This document shows, in pieces, positions 26,936-35,603 of a stretch of 64,000 nucleotides of DNA. The notes below the pieces were generated by a model. It was not told the origin of the DNA. It made no database searches and saw only the letters and a list, made by a program, of their open reading frames with translations. Origin of the DNA: Frankia sp. QA3 (GTDB lineage: Bacteria; Actinomycetota; Actinomycetes; Frankiales; Frankiaceae); contig NZ_CM001489.1 of assembly GCF_000262465.1 (NCBI RefSeq), positions 2,662,597 to 2,726,596 of the forward strand, written 5' to 3'. A program made the position numbers and the translations under genes. How positions within the stretch are numbered: the stretch's first letter is position 1; the number at the start of each line of letters is the position of its first letter.

Positions 26936-27200
26936 CAGAGCGCCAGAGCGAGTTCGGTGAAGGCCGCCGACAGCCGCAGCAACGGGTCGGGGTCGGTGGC
27001 AGGTTCGCAGTGACCGCGGCGGATGTTCTGGACGAGGGCAGGCCCGGCGCTGATCGTCTGGGCGGAGCGTAGGCGTCTCAGCCCGCGCAGGTGCCGGAGT
27101 CTGCTTTCAGGCGGCAGGGTCGGGCGGCATCGACGAGCAGTGGCGTGAACCTCTGCACCCACCGGTAGACGGTGACGTGGTCGGAGTCGGTGGACGGACA
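26936..27200 (-). pseudogene. IS6-family transposase remnant with internal deletion
   Basis: Reading on the minus strand, one frame near 27185-27110 gives SDHVTVYRWVQRFTPLLVDA, the N-terminal helix-turn-helix part of IS6 transposases. Another frame then gives LRGLRRLRSAQTISAGPALV and, up to 26936, VQNIRRGH followed by LLRLSAAFTELALAL, the conserved C-terminal end. The DDE catalytic core in between is missing, so the element is dead. It marks the downstream border of the tail operon. Three further fragments of the same family occur in this window. Confidence 0.75.
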
Positions 27201-27282
27201 CGACGTCGGCGCATCATTCGATCATGACTGACCGCTGGCCGAGACGGCGGACCTCGCCAACGCAACTGTGCCGACCTGGCGG

Positions 27283-27768
27283 TCAGGCGTTCGGCAGCAA
27301 GGGCGTGCTCGGCCGTGCGTCGGTGTGGTGGTCGAGGACCCGGCGCAGGAGCAGGGTCAGTTGATCACGTTCGTCAGGGGTCAGGGCCGCGAGTAGTTCG
27401 TCCTGGACGCGGGTCAGTTGCTTCTCCAGCCGTCGCAGCTGACGGCGCCCGGCGGGGGTGATGGTGATGATGTTGCGTCGCCGGTCGGCCGGGTCGGGGG
27501 TGCGTTCGACGAGCTGCTGGTCGGCCAGTTCGTTGATGGTTGCCACCAGGTCGCTGAGGTGGATGCCGCTGCGGCGGCCCAGGTCGGCCTGGCTGGTGGG
27601 GCCGAGCTCGTCCAGCCAGGCCAGCGCCCGGTAGTGGTAGCCGCGGGCACCGACCGCGGCCAGGCCGTCCGACACCAGCCGGTGAGCCTGCTGGGCGGTC
27701 TGCGTCATCAACCAGCTCGGCATAGCGGCGAACCGGCCCGCAGCCGTCGCGTCATCCGGTGCTCGCAT
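27283..27768 (-). CDS. MarR-family transcriptional regulator
   Basis: 161 residues, predicted dimeric winged-helix repressor. The DNA-binding part is clear: LDELGPTSQADLGRRSGIH, LSDLVATINELADQQLVER, then the wing PADRRRNIITITPAGRR (the DxRxxxxxLT signature, here with IITIT). Flanking helices provide dimerisation. The start codon at 27768 follows an open intergenic region containing two palindromes, and a second MarR-like gene is transcribed divergently. I infer that it represses both itself and the divergent gene set with the dehalogenase. The ligand is not deducible. Confidence 0.9.
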   Translation of the reverse strand: MRAPDDATAAGRFAAMPSWLMTQTAQQAHRLVSDGLAAVGARGYHYRALAWLDELGPTSQADLGRRSGIHLSDLVATINELADQQLVERTPDPADRRRNIITITPAGRRQLRRLEKQLTRVQDELLAALTPDERDQLTLLLRRVLDHHTDARPSTPLLPNA

Positions 27769-27799
27769 GTGACCAGCCTAACAAATTCGTCGCCGCCCT

Positions 27800-27820
27800 A
27801 ACGATGGACAGTCTATCGTT
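27800..27820. promoter_or_regulatory. palindromic operator 1 (MarR-type)
   Basis: AACGATGGACAGTCTATCGTT: two 10-base arms around a central A that match at 9 of 10 positions. It lies in the divergent spacer between two MarR-family genes, as expected for the binding site of a dimeric MarR repressor. Confidence 0.6.
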
Positions 27821-27828
27821 CGCCTCCC

Positions 27829-27851
27829 TAACGTTAGATTTCTAAACGTTA
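27829..27851. promoter_or_regulatory. palindromic operator 2 (MarR-type)
   Basis: TAACGTTAGATTTCTAAACGTTA: arms TAACGTTAGA and TCTAAACGTTA are complementary apart from one extra base. It lies 27 bp before the start of the plus-strand regulator gene. The local AT richness also suggests an overlapping promoter. Confidence 0.6.
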
Positions 27852-27877
27852 ATCATCCGAACGAATTGGGTGAAGTC

Positions 27878-28303
27878 ATGACCACCACCGTCCAGATCCT
27901 CACCCCCCAGATCGTCGGGCAGGCCGAGAACGCCCACAAACCCGTCCTCGCCCGCGTCCTGGCTCCCACGGGCACCACGAAGAACCAGTGGGTGGCATTG
28001 GTGATGACGGTCACAGCCGGTGGCGCCGTCGAGACCGATCAGTTGGCCGACCGGATAGCCGGCGCGCTGAAGGTCGACCAGGTCGTGGCGCGGGACGCGA
28101 TCGCCGAGCTGGTCGCCGCGGGGCTCCTGGCCGCCGAGGCGTCCCGGGTCGCGCTCACCGAGGCCGGGCGGTCGCGGTACAGCCAGATCCGCGCCGCGAT
28201 CGACGCGGTCATCGTGCCGGCCTACGCCGACATCCCGTCCGAGGACCTGGCCACAGCGGCCCGCGTGCTGACGATCATCACAGACCGTCTCAACGCCGCG
28301 TAG
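27878..28303 (+). CDS. MarR-like winged-helix protein
   Basis: 141 residues from ATG 27878; a TTG at 27866 is in frame and possible. The fold order is helix (KNQWVALVMTVTAGGAV), winged-helix core (ETDQLADRIAGALKVDQVVAR, DAIAELVAAGLL), short wing (SRVALTEAGRSRY) and a long C-terminal helix (EDLATAARVLTIITDRLNAA). It lacks the basic DxRxxR wing of classical MarR proteins, so it may bind DNA weakly or act as a partner of the divergent regulator. The dehalogenase-like gene follows 33 bp later on the same strand, so the two are probably co-transcribed. Confidence 0.75.
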   Translation: MTTTVQILTPQIVGQAENAHKPVLARVLAPTGTTKNQWVALVMTVTAGGAVETDQLADRIAGALKVDQVVARDAIAELVAAGLLAAEASRVALTEAGRSRYSQIRAAIDAVIVPAYADIPSEDLATAARVLTIITDRLNAA

Positions 28304-28336
28304 TCCCAGCACGCCTCACCACTCGAGGAGAAACCG

Positions 28337-29215
28337 ATCAGGCCTACCGTCAAGGTTCTCGACTCCCACATCGCCTGTCACGACAGCGGCGTCGGCGGGC
28401 CGCCCGTGTTGTTCCTGCACGGCAACCCGACCACCTCCCATCTGTGGCGCAACGTGACCCCGCACGTCGCCGGCCAGGCCCGGACCCTGGCGCCGGAACT
28501 GATCGGGATGGGCGCTTCCGGCAGGCCCGACATCGACTACCGGTTCGTCGACCACGCCCGTTACCTCGACGCCTTCATCGACGCGCTGGGCCTGGACGAG
28601 CTCGTGCTGGTCGGCCACGACTGGGGAGGTGCTCTCGCCCAGGACTGGGCCGCCCGGCATCCCGGTCGCACCCGCGGGATTGTGCTGTCAGAGACGTTTC
28701 TGCGGCCGCTGACCTGGGCGGACTACCCACCGCCGGTCGACGGGCTGTTCCAGGCGATCCGCACCCCGGGTACCGGCGAGCAGATGGTCCTGGAAGAGAA
28801 CTGGTTCATCGAGGTCGCGTTGCGCGCCACCAACCCCGGCATCTCCGGCGAGGACCTGGCCGTCTATCGCTCGCCCTACCCGGACCCCGCCTCCCGTCGG
28901 CCGCTGCTGCAGTGGGGCCGCGAGTACCCCGTGGAAGGCGAGCCCGCCGACGTGCACGACCGCGTCACCGCTTACGACAAGTGGCTGGCCGACACCCCGG
29001 AGGTGCCGAAGCTCCTGCTCACCATCGAACCCGCCGGCCTGGTCACCGACGACATCGAACAGTGGGCCCGCGACAACATCGCCGCGCTCGAGGTCGAAAG
29101 CATCGGGCCCGCCGGCCACCACGCCCCGGAAGATCAGCCCGACGCCATCGGCCACGCCATCGCCAACTGGCTGACTCGACTCGGTCTCACCAAGCCACAG
29201 CCGACAACCCGGTGA
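28337..29215 (+). CDS. haloalkane-dehalogenase-like alpha/beta hydrolase
   Basis: Predicted cytosolic hydrolase of the haloalkane dehalogenase branch (cleaves carbon-halogen bonds with water). Key features are the HGNPT oxyanion loop with the halide-binding Asn and the nucleophile elbow VGHDWGGA (Asp95, followed by the halide-stabilising Trp). A KLLLTIEPAG strand supplies the likely acid (Glu), and GPAGHHAPED holds the catalytic His. Reading the frame back from the first GTG (28406) shows homologous sequence for 23 more codons, starting at an ATC (28337) placed seven bases after GAGGAG, exactly where a start should be. Either the start codon has mutated or ATC is used. From 28406 the protein would lose its first strands. 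Confidence 0.85.
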   Translation: MRPTVKVLDSHIACHDSGVGGPPVLFLHGNPTTSHLWRNVTPHVAGQARTLAPELIGMGASGRPDIDYRFVDHARYLDAFIDALGLDELVLVGHDWGGALAQDWAARHPGRTRGIVLSETFLRPLTWADYPPPVDGLFQAIRTPGTGEQMVLEENWFIEVALRATNPGISGEDLAVYRSPYPDPASRRPLLQWGREYPVEGEPADVHDRVTAYDKWLADTPEVPKLLLTIEPAGLVTDDIEQWARDNIAALEVESIGPAGHHAPEDQPDAIGHAIANWLTRLGLTKPQPTTR

Positions 29216-29312
29216 CATCGGGCCAGCCCCCCGCGGCACCCCCACGGCCCGGGGCGCTGGCCCGTCACCCGGCCGCCAGCGTCAGGCGACCCGTGGAATG
29301 GAGGGAAACAAC

Positions 29313-29792
29313 ATGCCAGCCACATTTGACTCGACCCGGCAGAGAGCAGATCCGCCCGACGTCCGGGAACTCGTCGATGAACTCGTGGACCGTGCCCGGA
29401 TCACGGATCTGATCTCGCGCCTCGCCCGCTGCCTGGACTCGCGCGACTTCGACGGCCTCCGCGACCTGTTCAGCACGGACGCGACCGTGACGACCCCCGG
29501 TGGCACCGCGACCGGGCACGACGCCATCGTCGAGCAGGCCCGCCGGCGGCACTCGGTCGATGCGGAGATCCAGCGCATCGTCACGAACCTTCTGATCGAC
29601 CGCCACGGCCACGACCGCGCCGTCGTCCGGGCGAACCTACTGGTGAGCTTCGCCCGGACCGGACCGGCCGATCCGACTCCCTTCGTCCTCGGGGAGGTCT
29701 ACGACCTCGCCCTGCGCCGCACCCGCGCGGGATGGCGCCTCACCAACCTGACCAGCACACCGGTCTGGACGATCAACCGACCCGCGGGGTGA
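29313..29792 (+). CDS. SnoaL-like / NTF2-fold protein
   Basis: 159 residues, ATG at 29313 after GGAGGGAAACAAC. The sequence fits the SnoaL-like cone fold: an N-terminal helix pair (ELVDELVDRARITDLISRLAR, then SRDFDGLRDLF), then TDATVTTPGGTATGHDAIVEQ and curved strands (AVVRANLLVSFA, FVLGEVYDLALRRTRAGWRL). Family members include polyketide cyclases, hydroxylases and dehydratases, so the precise reaction cannot be stated. It lies 97 bp after the dehalogenase-like gene on the same strand and may be the last gene of that operon. Confidence 0.75.
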   Translation: MPATFDSTRQRADPPDVRELVDELVDRARITDLISRLARCLDSRDFDGLRDLFSTDATVTTPGGTATGHDAIVEQARRRHSVDAEIQRIVTNLLIDRHGHDRAVVRANLLVSFARTGPADPTPFVLGEVYDLALRRTRAGWRLTNLTSTPVWTINRPAG

Positions 29793-30169
29793 ACACCACA
29801 GGGTCGGTGCCAACGGCAGAAGCAGCCATCGCCTGACCCGTCGCGCGAGCTACGCAGCAGCTGGCCTGCCGTCCTGCTCACCCTGAAAGAGCGAGTCGAA
29901 GGCCGTCCCCTGGCTGGGGCGGCCGGCTGATACCCGGCCGCCGCCCGATCCTGCTCGGCGGCGTTGCGCCGCATCGACCATGGCCACGCTTCGTTCGACC
30001 GGCCTCCTCCTCGCAGATGCCCCTCGCGCGCCGACGCGACAAAGCCAGCCCATCGACGTGATCGGGCTCTGGGCCCGGAGCTTGGCAGCCGGCACGGCGG
30101 TCACACCCCGCCTCGTGATCCGACGGAGAAAGGCAGTCGAACACGGCTGGCTGCACACAGGAAGGATCT
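29793..30169. other. non-coding spacer
   Basis: About 380 bp with several open frames, but none has a convincing ribosome binding site or recognisable protein. I see no repeat or hairpin of note. Confidence 0.5.
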
Positions 30170-31051
30170 TTACGTGAAGCCAATCATCGATGGCTCCCAG
30201 GACGAGCACCTGATCGAGACAAACCGACGGACCGCGAGCGCCCCAGCCGAGGTGGCCACCGCCAACGCCACCGGCTCCGACGGCTTCAGCTCGCAGAGCA
30301 CCGACGGGTCCTGTGCTATCCCGACGTAGACCGACACCGACTGCGCCACCACGAACTCGCCGAGCCCGTAGTTCCGCCCGGTGGTGCCCGGCTCGGACCG
30401 ACTCTCCACGCCTTCTGTCACCACGCTCAGCTTCTGCACCCGGTGAGCGGGCACGAAGATGTCCTTCGCGGTGGTGGTGGAGCTACCGGTCGCCGCGACC
30501 GACGAGACCTTCCAGTCGTCGGCGATCTCGAACTGGGACATCGGCGCGATCAGCGCCATCTGCTCAGTTGTTCCGTCCGGCAAGGTAAGCAGGGCGCTGA
30601 CGCCGTTCCAGTCCGCGCCCCGGCAGCCGGTGTTGAACTTCCAGAACCCGTTGAGCAGGTAACCCCCGCCGACCGGGGTGAGTGTCGCCGTGGGGGTGAA
30701 CACCCCGGAGACACGGACCGAAGGCGAGGCGTAAACCTCCTGCTTGGTCTGCTCGTTGTGGCCGCGGGCGACCCACGAGCTGGCCAGCCACACCGAACTG
30801 ACCCAGCCCGTGGAGCCGCAGCCCCGGGAGATCTCCTTCAGCAAGGAGTTCTGGTGGGCCAGCGAGGCGTCGAGGCCACCGTGCCGACGTTCCGTCGCCA
30901 TCCGGAACACGCCGGCCTTGTCCAGCAGCTGCAGATTCTCATCCGGTATCCAGCGCTGGTCCTCCGCCAGGTGCCCGTTCTCCCGAAGAGTGGGCACAAT
31001 GTCCTTTACCGCGTCCACCACGTGGGCGGGCTCGAGTTCGGCCGTTGTCAT
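30170..31051 (-). pseudogene. acyl-CoA-dehydrogenase-like flavoenzyme, C-terminally truncated
   Basis: The frame starts at ATG 31051 after GGGAGCAGC. It follows the acyl-CoA dehydrogenase / flavin-dependent monooxygenase fold for about 240 residues: an N-terminal helical domain (EISRGCGSTGWVSSVW), a middle beta domain (GFWKFNTGCRGADWN, DIFVPAHRVQKL) and the start of the C-terminal helices (VAQSVSVYVGIA). Homology ends there at about 30,320; the last 47 residues are unrelated and the four-helix flavin-binding domain is gone. Its paralogue at 34,042-35,201 shows what is missing. Such enzymes hydroxylate aromatic or polyketide substrates with FADH2/FMNH2 from a flavin reductase, and a reductase gene lies in the same cluster. 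Confidence 0.75.
30174..30329 (+). CDS. possible 51-residue peptide gene (RiPP-precursor-like), uncertain
   Basis: A GTG at 30174 lies eight bases after GGAAGGA. The 51-codon frame has an acidic leader-like N-terminus (MKPIIDGSQDEHLIETNRR), an Ala/Thr-rich middle and a Ser/Cys-containing end (SDGFSSQSTDGSCAIPT). That composition resembles ribosomal peptide precursors. It is antisense to the degenerate tail of the neighbouring flavoenzyme pseudogene, and its stop lies at the point where that gene's homology stops, so the peptide may itself be truncated. No modifying enzyme gene is nearby, so this is weak. Confidence 0.25.
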   Translation: MKPIIDGSQDEHLIETNRRTASAPAEVATANATGSDGFSSQSTDGSCAIPT

Positions 31052-31145
31052 GCTGCTCCCTTACGAGCTCGGTCGCCTTACATCGGCTGATCCCAGCTTG
31101 CGGCGGCCCGGATTCCCGCCGGTCTTGCCGCGGTAACCGGCGGGA

Positions 31146-32312
31146 TCAGCCGGCGGCCCGTGAGACGGACGGCGCTCCCGACGTGGCGTGGCGGATCGTG
31201 CCGAGGTTCAGCAGCAGCGCGACCACGCTGACGCCCGCGGCCACCAGGCCGAGCCGGTCCGGCGTCACCCGCTCCTGCAACAGCCCGCCCAGCGCGCCTC
31301 CGAGCGCGATGCCGACGTAGATCGACGACGAGTTCAACCCGAGCAGCACGGCCGAGGCACTCGGCGCGTGCGTCACCAGCCTGCTCTGCTGCGGGACGAC
31401 CGGCAGCGACACGCAGACGCCCCACAGGACCACCCAGATCGTCGCGGTCACGAACGTGCCGATGACCAGGGGGCTGATGGCGAGCACGACCGCCGCCGCC
31501 GCCAGGCCGCCGGCCACGACCCACTGTGGCGGATAGCGGTCGGCCAGGCGTCCTGCCGCGATGTTGCCGATCATGTTGCCGACACCCCAGGCGAGCAGGA
31601 TCACGGTCAGCACTCCGACCGAACCCGCCGTGGCGCCCTCCAGTGCGGAGCTGATGTAGGTGTAGAGGACGTGGGTGCCCGCCAGGGTCATCACGGTCAC
31701 GATCAACATCTCGAACACCCACGTTTCCCGCAGCGGCGCCAGGCGGGCGCGCAGCGAGTCCACGGGCAGCGAGATCCTCGGCAGTGAGATCGCGATGCCC
31801 ACAGCCGCCACGACACCGAGCCCGGCGACGGCCCACAGTGTCAGCCGCCAGTCCGCTCCGCCGATCAGCGTGCCGGCCGGGAGGCCGAACGCGATCGCCA
31901 GCGTCAGGCCGCCCATGACGAACGCCAGCGCACGCCCGCGCCGTTCCTCGGGCGCGATGGCCGCGGCAGCGCTGAAGGCCGCGGCACCGATCAGTCCGGC
32001 GCCGACGGCCGTGACGATTCTGGCGCCCACCACCATGCCGTACGTCGTGCCGATCGCGGTCCCGGCGTTGCCGACCACGAAGGTCGCCAGGGCCAGCAGC
32101 AGTACGGTGCGCAGGTCCATCGAGCTCGTCATAGCGCCGAGGATCGGCGCCGACACGGCGAACGCCAGGGCGAACACCGTGATCAACTGGCCGGCCGCGG
32201 AGACGCCGACGCCCAGGTCGGCGGAGATCTGCGGCAGGAGGCCCGCGATGACGAACCCGTCGGTTCCCACCGCGAAGGTGCCCAACGCCAGAGGTAGCAG
32301 TAGCTTGAACAT
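31146..32312 (-). CDS. MFS exporter, DHA1 type
   Basis: 388 residues from ATG 32312 (MFKLLLPLALGTFAVG). The frame is open further upstream, but that part is antisense to the GMC gene. Twelve membrane segments are predictable. Motifs of the drug:H+ antiporter family are present: GTDGFVIAGLLPQISADLGV in helix 1, and GARIVTAVGAGLIGAAAFSAA in helix 4. An ERRGRALAF segment, with the GLPAGTLIGGADWR region following, marks the loop and the motif C region. It probably exports the product of the surrounding secondary-metabolite cluster or protects against it. It is transcribed with the GMC oxidoreductase gene (53 bp apart) and appears intact. Confidence 0.9.
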   Translation of the reverse strand: MFKLLLPLALGTFAVGTDGFVIAGLLPQISADLGVGVSAAGQLITVFALAFAVSAPILGAMTSSMDLRTVLLLALATFVVGNAGTAIGTTYGMVVGARIVTAVGAGLIGAAAFSAAAAIAPEERRGRALAFVMGGLTLAIAFGLPAGTLIGGADWRLTLWAVAGLGVVAAVGIAISLPRISLPVDSLRARLAPLRETWVFEMLIVTVMTLAGTHVLYTYISSALEGATAGSVGVLTVILLAWGVGNMIGNIAAGRLADRYPPQWVVAGGLAAAAVVLAISPLVIGTFVTATIWVVLWGVCVSLPVVPQQSRLVTHAPSASAVLLGLNSSSIYVGIALGGALGGLLQERVTPDRLGLVAAGVSVVALLLNLGTIRHATSGAPSVSRAAG

Positions 32313-32365
32313 CAAGCCTTCGGCGGTCAATTCCTCACATCTTCCGTGTGTCCCGGGGGTCCGGA

Positions 32366-33946
32366 TCAGGCCCGGGCGTCTTCGGTGATGAACCCGGCGG
32401 CTCGTTCGGCGAGCATGGCCACGACCGCATGGGTGTGGCCACGTGGGAGGGACGGGATGACCGAGGCGTCGACCACCCGCAGACGCTCGACCCCGCGGAC
32501 CCGCAGAGACGGGTCGACGACGGCCTGCTCGTCGCCGGCCGGACCCAGCCGGCAGGTGCCGACCGGGTGGAACATCGTCGTGGCCTGGTCGCGGACGACC
32601 CTCGCCAGTGCGTCGTCGTCGACCTGTCCGGGCCACGGCGGCAGCGGTCCGCCCACCATCGGCCGGAACGGGTCGGTCTCGAAGAGCCGCTCGGCGTGCC
32701 GCAGGGCACGAACGAACATGCGCAGGTCGGCGCCGGCATCGAGATACGCCGGATCGATCCACGGCGGGTCGAGTGGGTCGGCGCTCCTCAGCCCGAGGCG
32801 GCCGTGGCTCTCCGGCTGCAACGGGATGACGGTGAACCCGATCCCCGGCACGGGACCCTCGGGCCCGAATCCGACGGGGGTGAAGATGATCTCGACGTCC
32901 GGCGCGCCGGGACCGCCGTCGGCGCGCAGAAAGCAGACGGCCTCCGCCAGGTTGGACGTCAGCGGGCCGAGACGCTGCTCGGCGTACCGCAGCCGGTTGG
33001 CATCGGTGTCGGCGCCGACCAGGCGGAACTCGCCGGTGGCGCTCATCGTGGGCGACACCGACATGTGGTCGCGCAGGTTGCGGCCCACACCGGGCAGCTC
33101 GACCAGCACGTCGATCCCCACCTCGTGGAGCTCGTCCGCCGCCCCGATCCCGGACAACAGCAGCAGATGCGGGGAGCCGACGGCACCGGCGCTCAGCACG
33201 ACCTCCCGGGCGGCGTGCAGCGTGCGGTCACCGAGAGACACCCCGGTGGCCCGGCCTCGCTCGATGTTCACCCGGTGGACCTGGGCCCCGGTGACGACCT
33301 GGAGGTTGGGCCGGTCCAGCACCGGCCGGAGATACCCGTCCGCCGCACTCCAGCGCGCTCCACGCAGCTGGTTGAGCGGGGTCACCGTCGCGCCGGTCGG
33401 GTCGCCCCCACCGAGGCCGCCGCCGATCTCCTTCAGCCCTAGTTCCGCGCATGCGGCGAGGAACGTCGCGGTGTGGGGGTCCGGGTCACGCGGCGGCGAG
33501 ATCCACAGGGGACCTCCGGTGCCGAAGCCGTAGCCCTGCGCCGGATCACCGGCCCACCGCTCGGCGGCACGGAAGTACGGTTCGACCGCCTCCCAGGTCC
33601 AGTGCTCGCCCCACGGGCCGAAGTCCTCCCGGTGGCCCGGGACCCACATCTGGAAGTTGATCGTCGACGAGCCGCCGAGCGTCCTGCCTCGGGGCCACGG
33701 CACGGCACGACCACCGAGCCCTCGCTGTGGCTCGGTGGTGAACGCCCAGTCCAGCTCGGAACCGAACAGCCCGAACAGGTCCATCGGCGCCTGGATCGCC
33801 GGATGGCGGTCCGGGCCACCCGCCTCGACCAGAGCCACACGCACGTCCGGGTCGGCGGAAAGCCGCCCGGCAAGAGCGCACCCGGCCGAGCCGGCCCCGA
33901 CGATGACGAAGTCGAACGCATCTTCCACCACTTCCACCCTCTCCAC
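32366..33946 (-). CDS. GMC-family FAD oxidoreductase
   Basis: 526 residues, GTG at 33946; a GTG at 33937 is also possible. Predicted flavoprotein that oxidises an alcohol (choline/glucose oxidase family). The Rossmann FAD motif is at residues 16-22 (VGAGSAG), followed by VALVEAGG. The GMC signature 1 (RGRTLGGSSTINFQMWVPGH) and signature 2 (GAVGSPHLLLLSGIG) are clear. The C-terminal part holds TMFHPVGTCRLG with the catalytic His, and RGHTHAVVAM, where the usual Asn is a His. It is complete. In this cluster it could oxidise a polyketide alcohol; the substrate cannot be read from the sequence. Confidence 0.92.
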   Translation of the reverse strand: MERVEVVEDAFDFVIVGAGSAGCALAGRLSADPDVRVALVEAGGPDRHPAIQAPMDLFGLFGSELDWAFTTEPQRGLGGRAVPWPRGRTLGGSSTINFQMWVPGHREDFGPWGEHWTWEAVEPYFRAAERWAGDPAQGYGFGTGGPLWISPPRDPDPHTATFLAACAELGLKEIGGGLGGGDPTGATVTPLNQLRGARWSAADGYLRPVLDRPNLQVVTGAQVHRVNIERGRATGVSLGDRTLHAAREVVLSAGAVGSPHLLLLSGIGAADELHEVGIDVLVELPGVGRNLRDHMSVSPTMSATGEFRLVGADTDANRLRYAEQRLGPLTSNLAEAVCFLRADGGPGAPDVEIIFTPVGFGPEGPVPGIGFTVIPLQPESHGRLGLRSADPLDPPWIDPAYLDAGADLRMFVRALRHAERLFETDPFRPMVGGPLPPWPGQVDDDALARVVRDQATTMFHPVGTCRLGPAGDEQAVVDPSLRVRGVERLRVVDASVIPSLPRGHTHAVVAMLAERAAGFITEDARA

Positions 33947-34041
33947 CCGGCCCCCACGTCCGTGCGTACCAACCAGTGGTCACCCTCCGGTAATCGCGCT
34001 GGTACCAAAGGTGTGCATCACGCACAATTCCGCTCGTTCGT

Positions 34042-35201
34042 TCAGAGGATTGGCGTACCGGCGTCCAGACCGACGAGCATCCGGCCGTGGACCTCCAGGC
34101 TGGTGGTCAGCAGCAACAGTCCGTGCATGGAGTACGCGCGCAGGTCCCGGTGGAACCGCTGGATGTGCACCGATCGCTGGATCGCCGAGGCTCCGCTGGC
34201 CTCGAACAGCTCGTCGACAGCCTCCTTGGCGAGCTGGATCGCGTACGAGCCGTGGGCGCGGACGGTGGCCCTCTCGGCCACGGACGGCAGCTCCCCGGCG
34301 TCGGCCCGATCCTGCAGCAGCCGGGCGAGCTTGCCCACCAGCGCTTCCGCAGCGGCGATCCTGGACTCCGCCCTGGCTACCTGGATCTGGGTCAGCGGTG
34401 ACTCGCTCTGCTCGCTCCACCCGGTGTAGGTGATCCCGCGCCCGGGCAGGCGCTCCAGGAACAGCTCCAGCGCCCCCTTGGCCATGCCGACGCAGGCCGC
34501 CGCGGACTGGGTGACGCTCAGGCTGATCAGGCCGTAGGTGCGCTCCGGCGCGGCCAACCGGCCGGGAACGGCCGAGCCCAGCGCGTCACCGAACCGGATC
34601 ACCCTGTGCGCCGGGACGAACACGTCCTCGGCCACGGTGGACGCACTGCCGGTGCCCGACGCGGACGAGGTGTCCCAGTCGTCCAGCACCGTCAGCTCGT
34701 TCGCGGGCACCATGGCCACGAGCACCTCGTCGGTGCCCTCCAACATCGCGACCGTGACGTTCCAGTCGGCCGCCCGGCAGCCCGTGTTGAACCGCCAGGA
34801 GCCGTCGAGCCGGTAGCCACCCTCGACGGGACGCAGCGTCCCTGTCGGGGAGAACACGCCGGTGACCCGCACCGAGTCGCTCGTGAAGACCTCCTTCTGG
34901 ACGTCTTCGGGAAAGAGCGTCGCGCCCAGGTGTTGGACACGTACACCACCGCGAGCCAGCCGGTCGCCGAGCACCCGCGGGAGATCTCGGCGATCATCGC
35001 GCACTGGTCGGGCACCGGCAGGTCCAGTCCACCGAACCGGGCCGGCACGGTCACGGAGAAGGCGCCCGCCTTCGTCAACAGCTCGATGTTGTCGGCAGGC
35101 ACCCAGCCCCGCCTGTCGGCTTCCTGCCCGTTGTCGCGCAGCCGCGGGACGAGGTCCCGGACCGCGTCGAGGACCTGTCCGGCGGCGCCGTTGGTAACCA
35201 T
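34042..35201 (-). pseudogene. acyl-CoA-dehydrogenase-like flavoenzyme with frameshift
   Basis: The start is ATG 35201 with GGAGGAAAC just upstream. The first 90 residues (MVTNGAAGQVLDAVRDLVPR, then EISRGCSATGWLAVVYVSNTW) are in one frame. From about 34,921 the homologous sequence continues in another frame (TLFPEDVQKEVFTSDSVRV) to the natural end near GTPIL at 34,042. A one-base change in the run near AGCGTCGCGCCC would restore a protein of about 385 residues with all three acyl-CoA dehydrogenase domains (SWRFNTGCRAADWN, DVFVPAHRVIRF, C-terminal helices). It is therefore either recently broken or a sequencing error. It is the second flavin-dependent hydroxylase-like gene in the cluster. Confidence 0.8.
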
Positions 35202-35230
35202 GTTTCCTCCGTTCGTCCGAGATCCGCGGC

Positions 35231-35602
35231 TCAGCCGAGCCGGCGGTTGGGGTTGTCGATGGCGAACCGCCACGTCCCGTCGGGGATCTTGCGCAGCACG
35301 TCCACGCCGGTGCCGTGGAACTTCTGGTCCTCGGTCTCGATGATCCAGTCGACTACCATCAGCGCGGCGTCGTCGGTCACGTACGACTCCTTGAGGACCG
35401 TGGTCATCCGCGGCCGCAGCTGAAGGAACTCGACCATCTCCGCGGCGCGCTCGGCGCCCGCGACGGGGTTGTCCGGCTCCCAGGTCGACACCGCGTCCGG
35501 GGTGTCGAGCAGGTTCACCGCATCGGCGTCACCCGAGTTGAAGGCCCGTTCGTAGAGCGCAACGGTCTCGATCGCATCGGTCGACGGCTCCAACGTGTCC
35601 AT
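35231..35602 (-). CDS. SnoaL-like protein, 123 aa
   Basis: ATG 35602 lies two bases from the stop of the upstream P450 fragment (TGACATG), and the second flavoenzyme gene starts 30 bp beyond its own stop. The sequence has the NTF2/SnoaL-like pattern: helix (DAIETVALYERAFNSGDADAV), VSTWEPDNPVAGAERAAEMV, then strands (YVTDDAALMVVDWIIET, WRFAIDNPNRR). It has the ketosteroid-isomerase-like DUF4440 look seen in many polyketide clusters. The short length is normal for the family. A role in cyclisation or dehydration of the polyketide is possible, but unproven. Confidence 0.75.
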   Translation of the reverse strand: MDTLEPSTDAIETVALYERAFNSGDADAVNLLDTPDAVSTWEPDNPVAGAERAAEMVEFLQLRPRMTTVLKESYVTDDAALMVVDWIIETEDQKFHGTGVDVLRKIPDGTWRFAIDNPNRRLG

Positions 35603-35603
35603 G

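Noticed and set aside
30170-30329. Confident call of a lanthipeptide gene
   Set aside because: Only one Cys, no modifying enzymes nearby, and the frame overlaps a pseudogene tail; kept only as a low-confidence feature.
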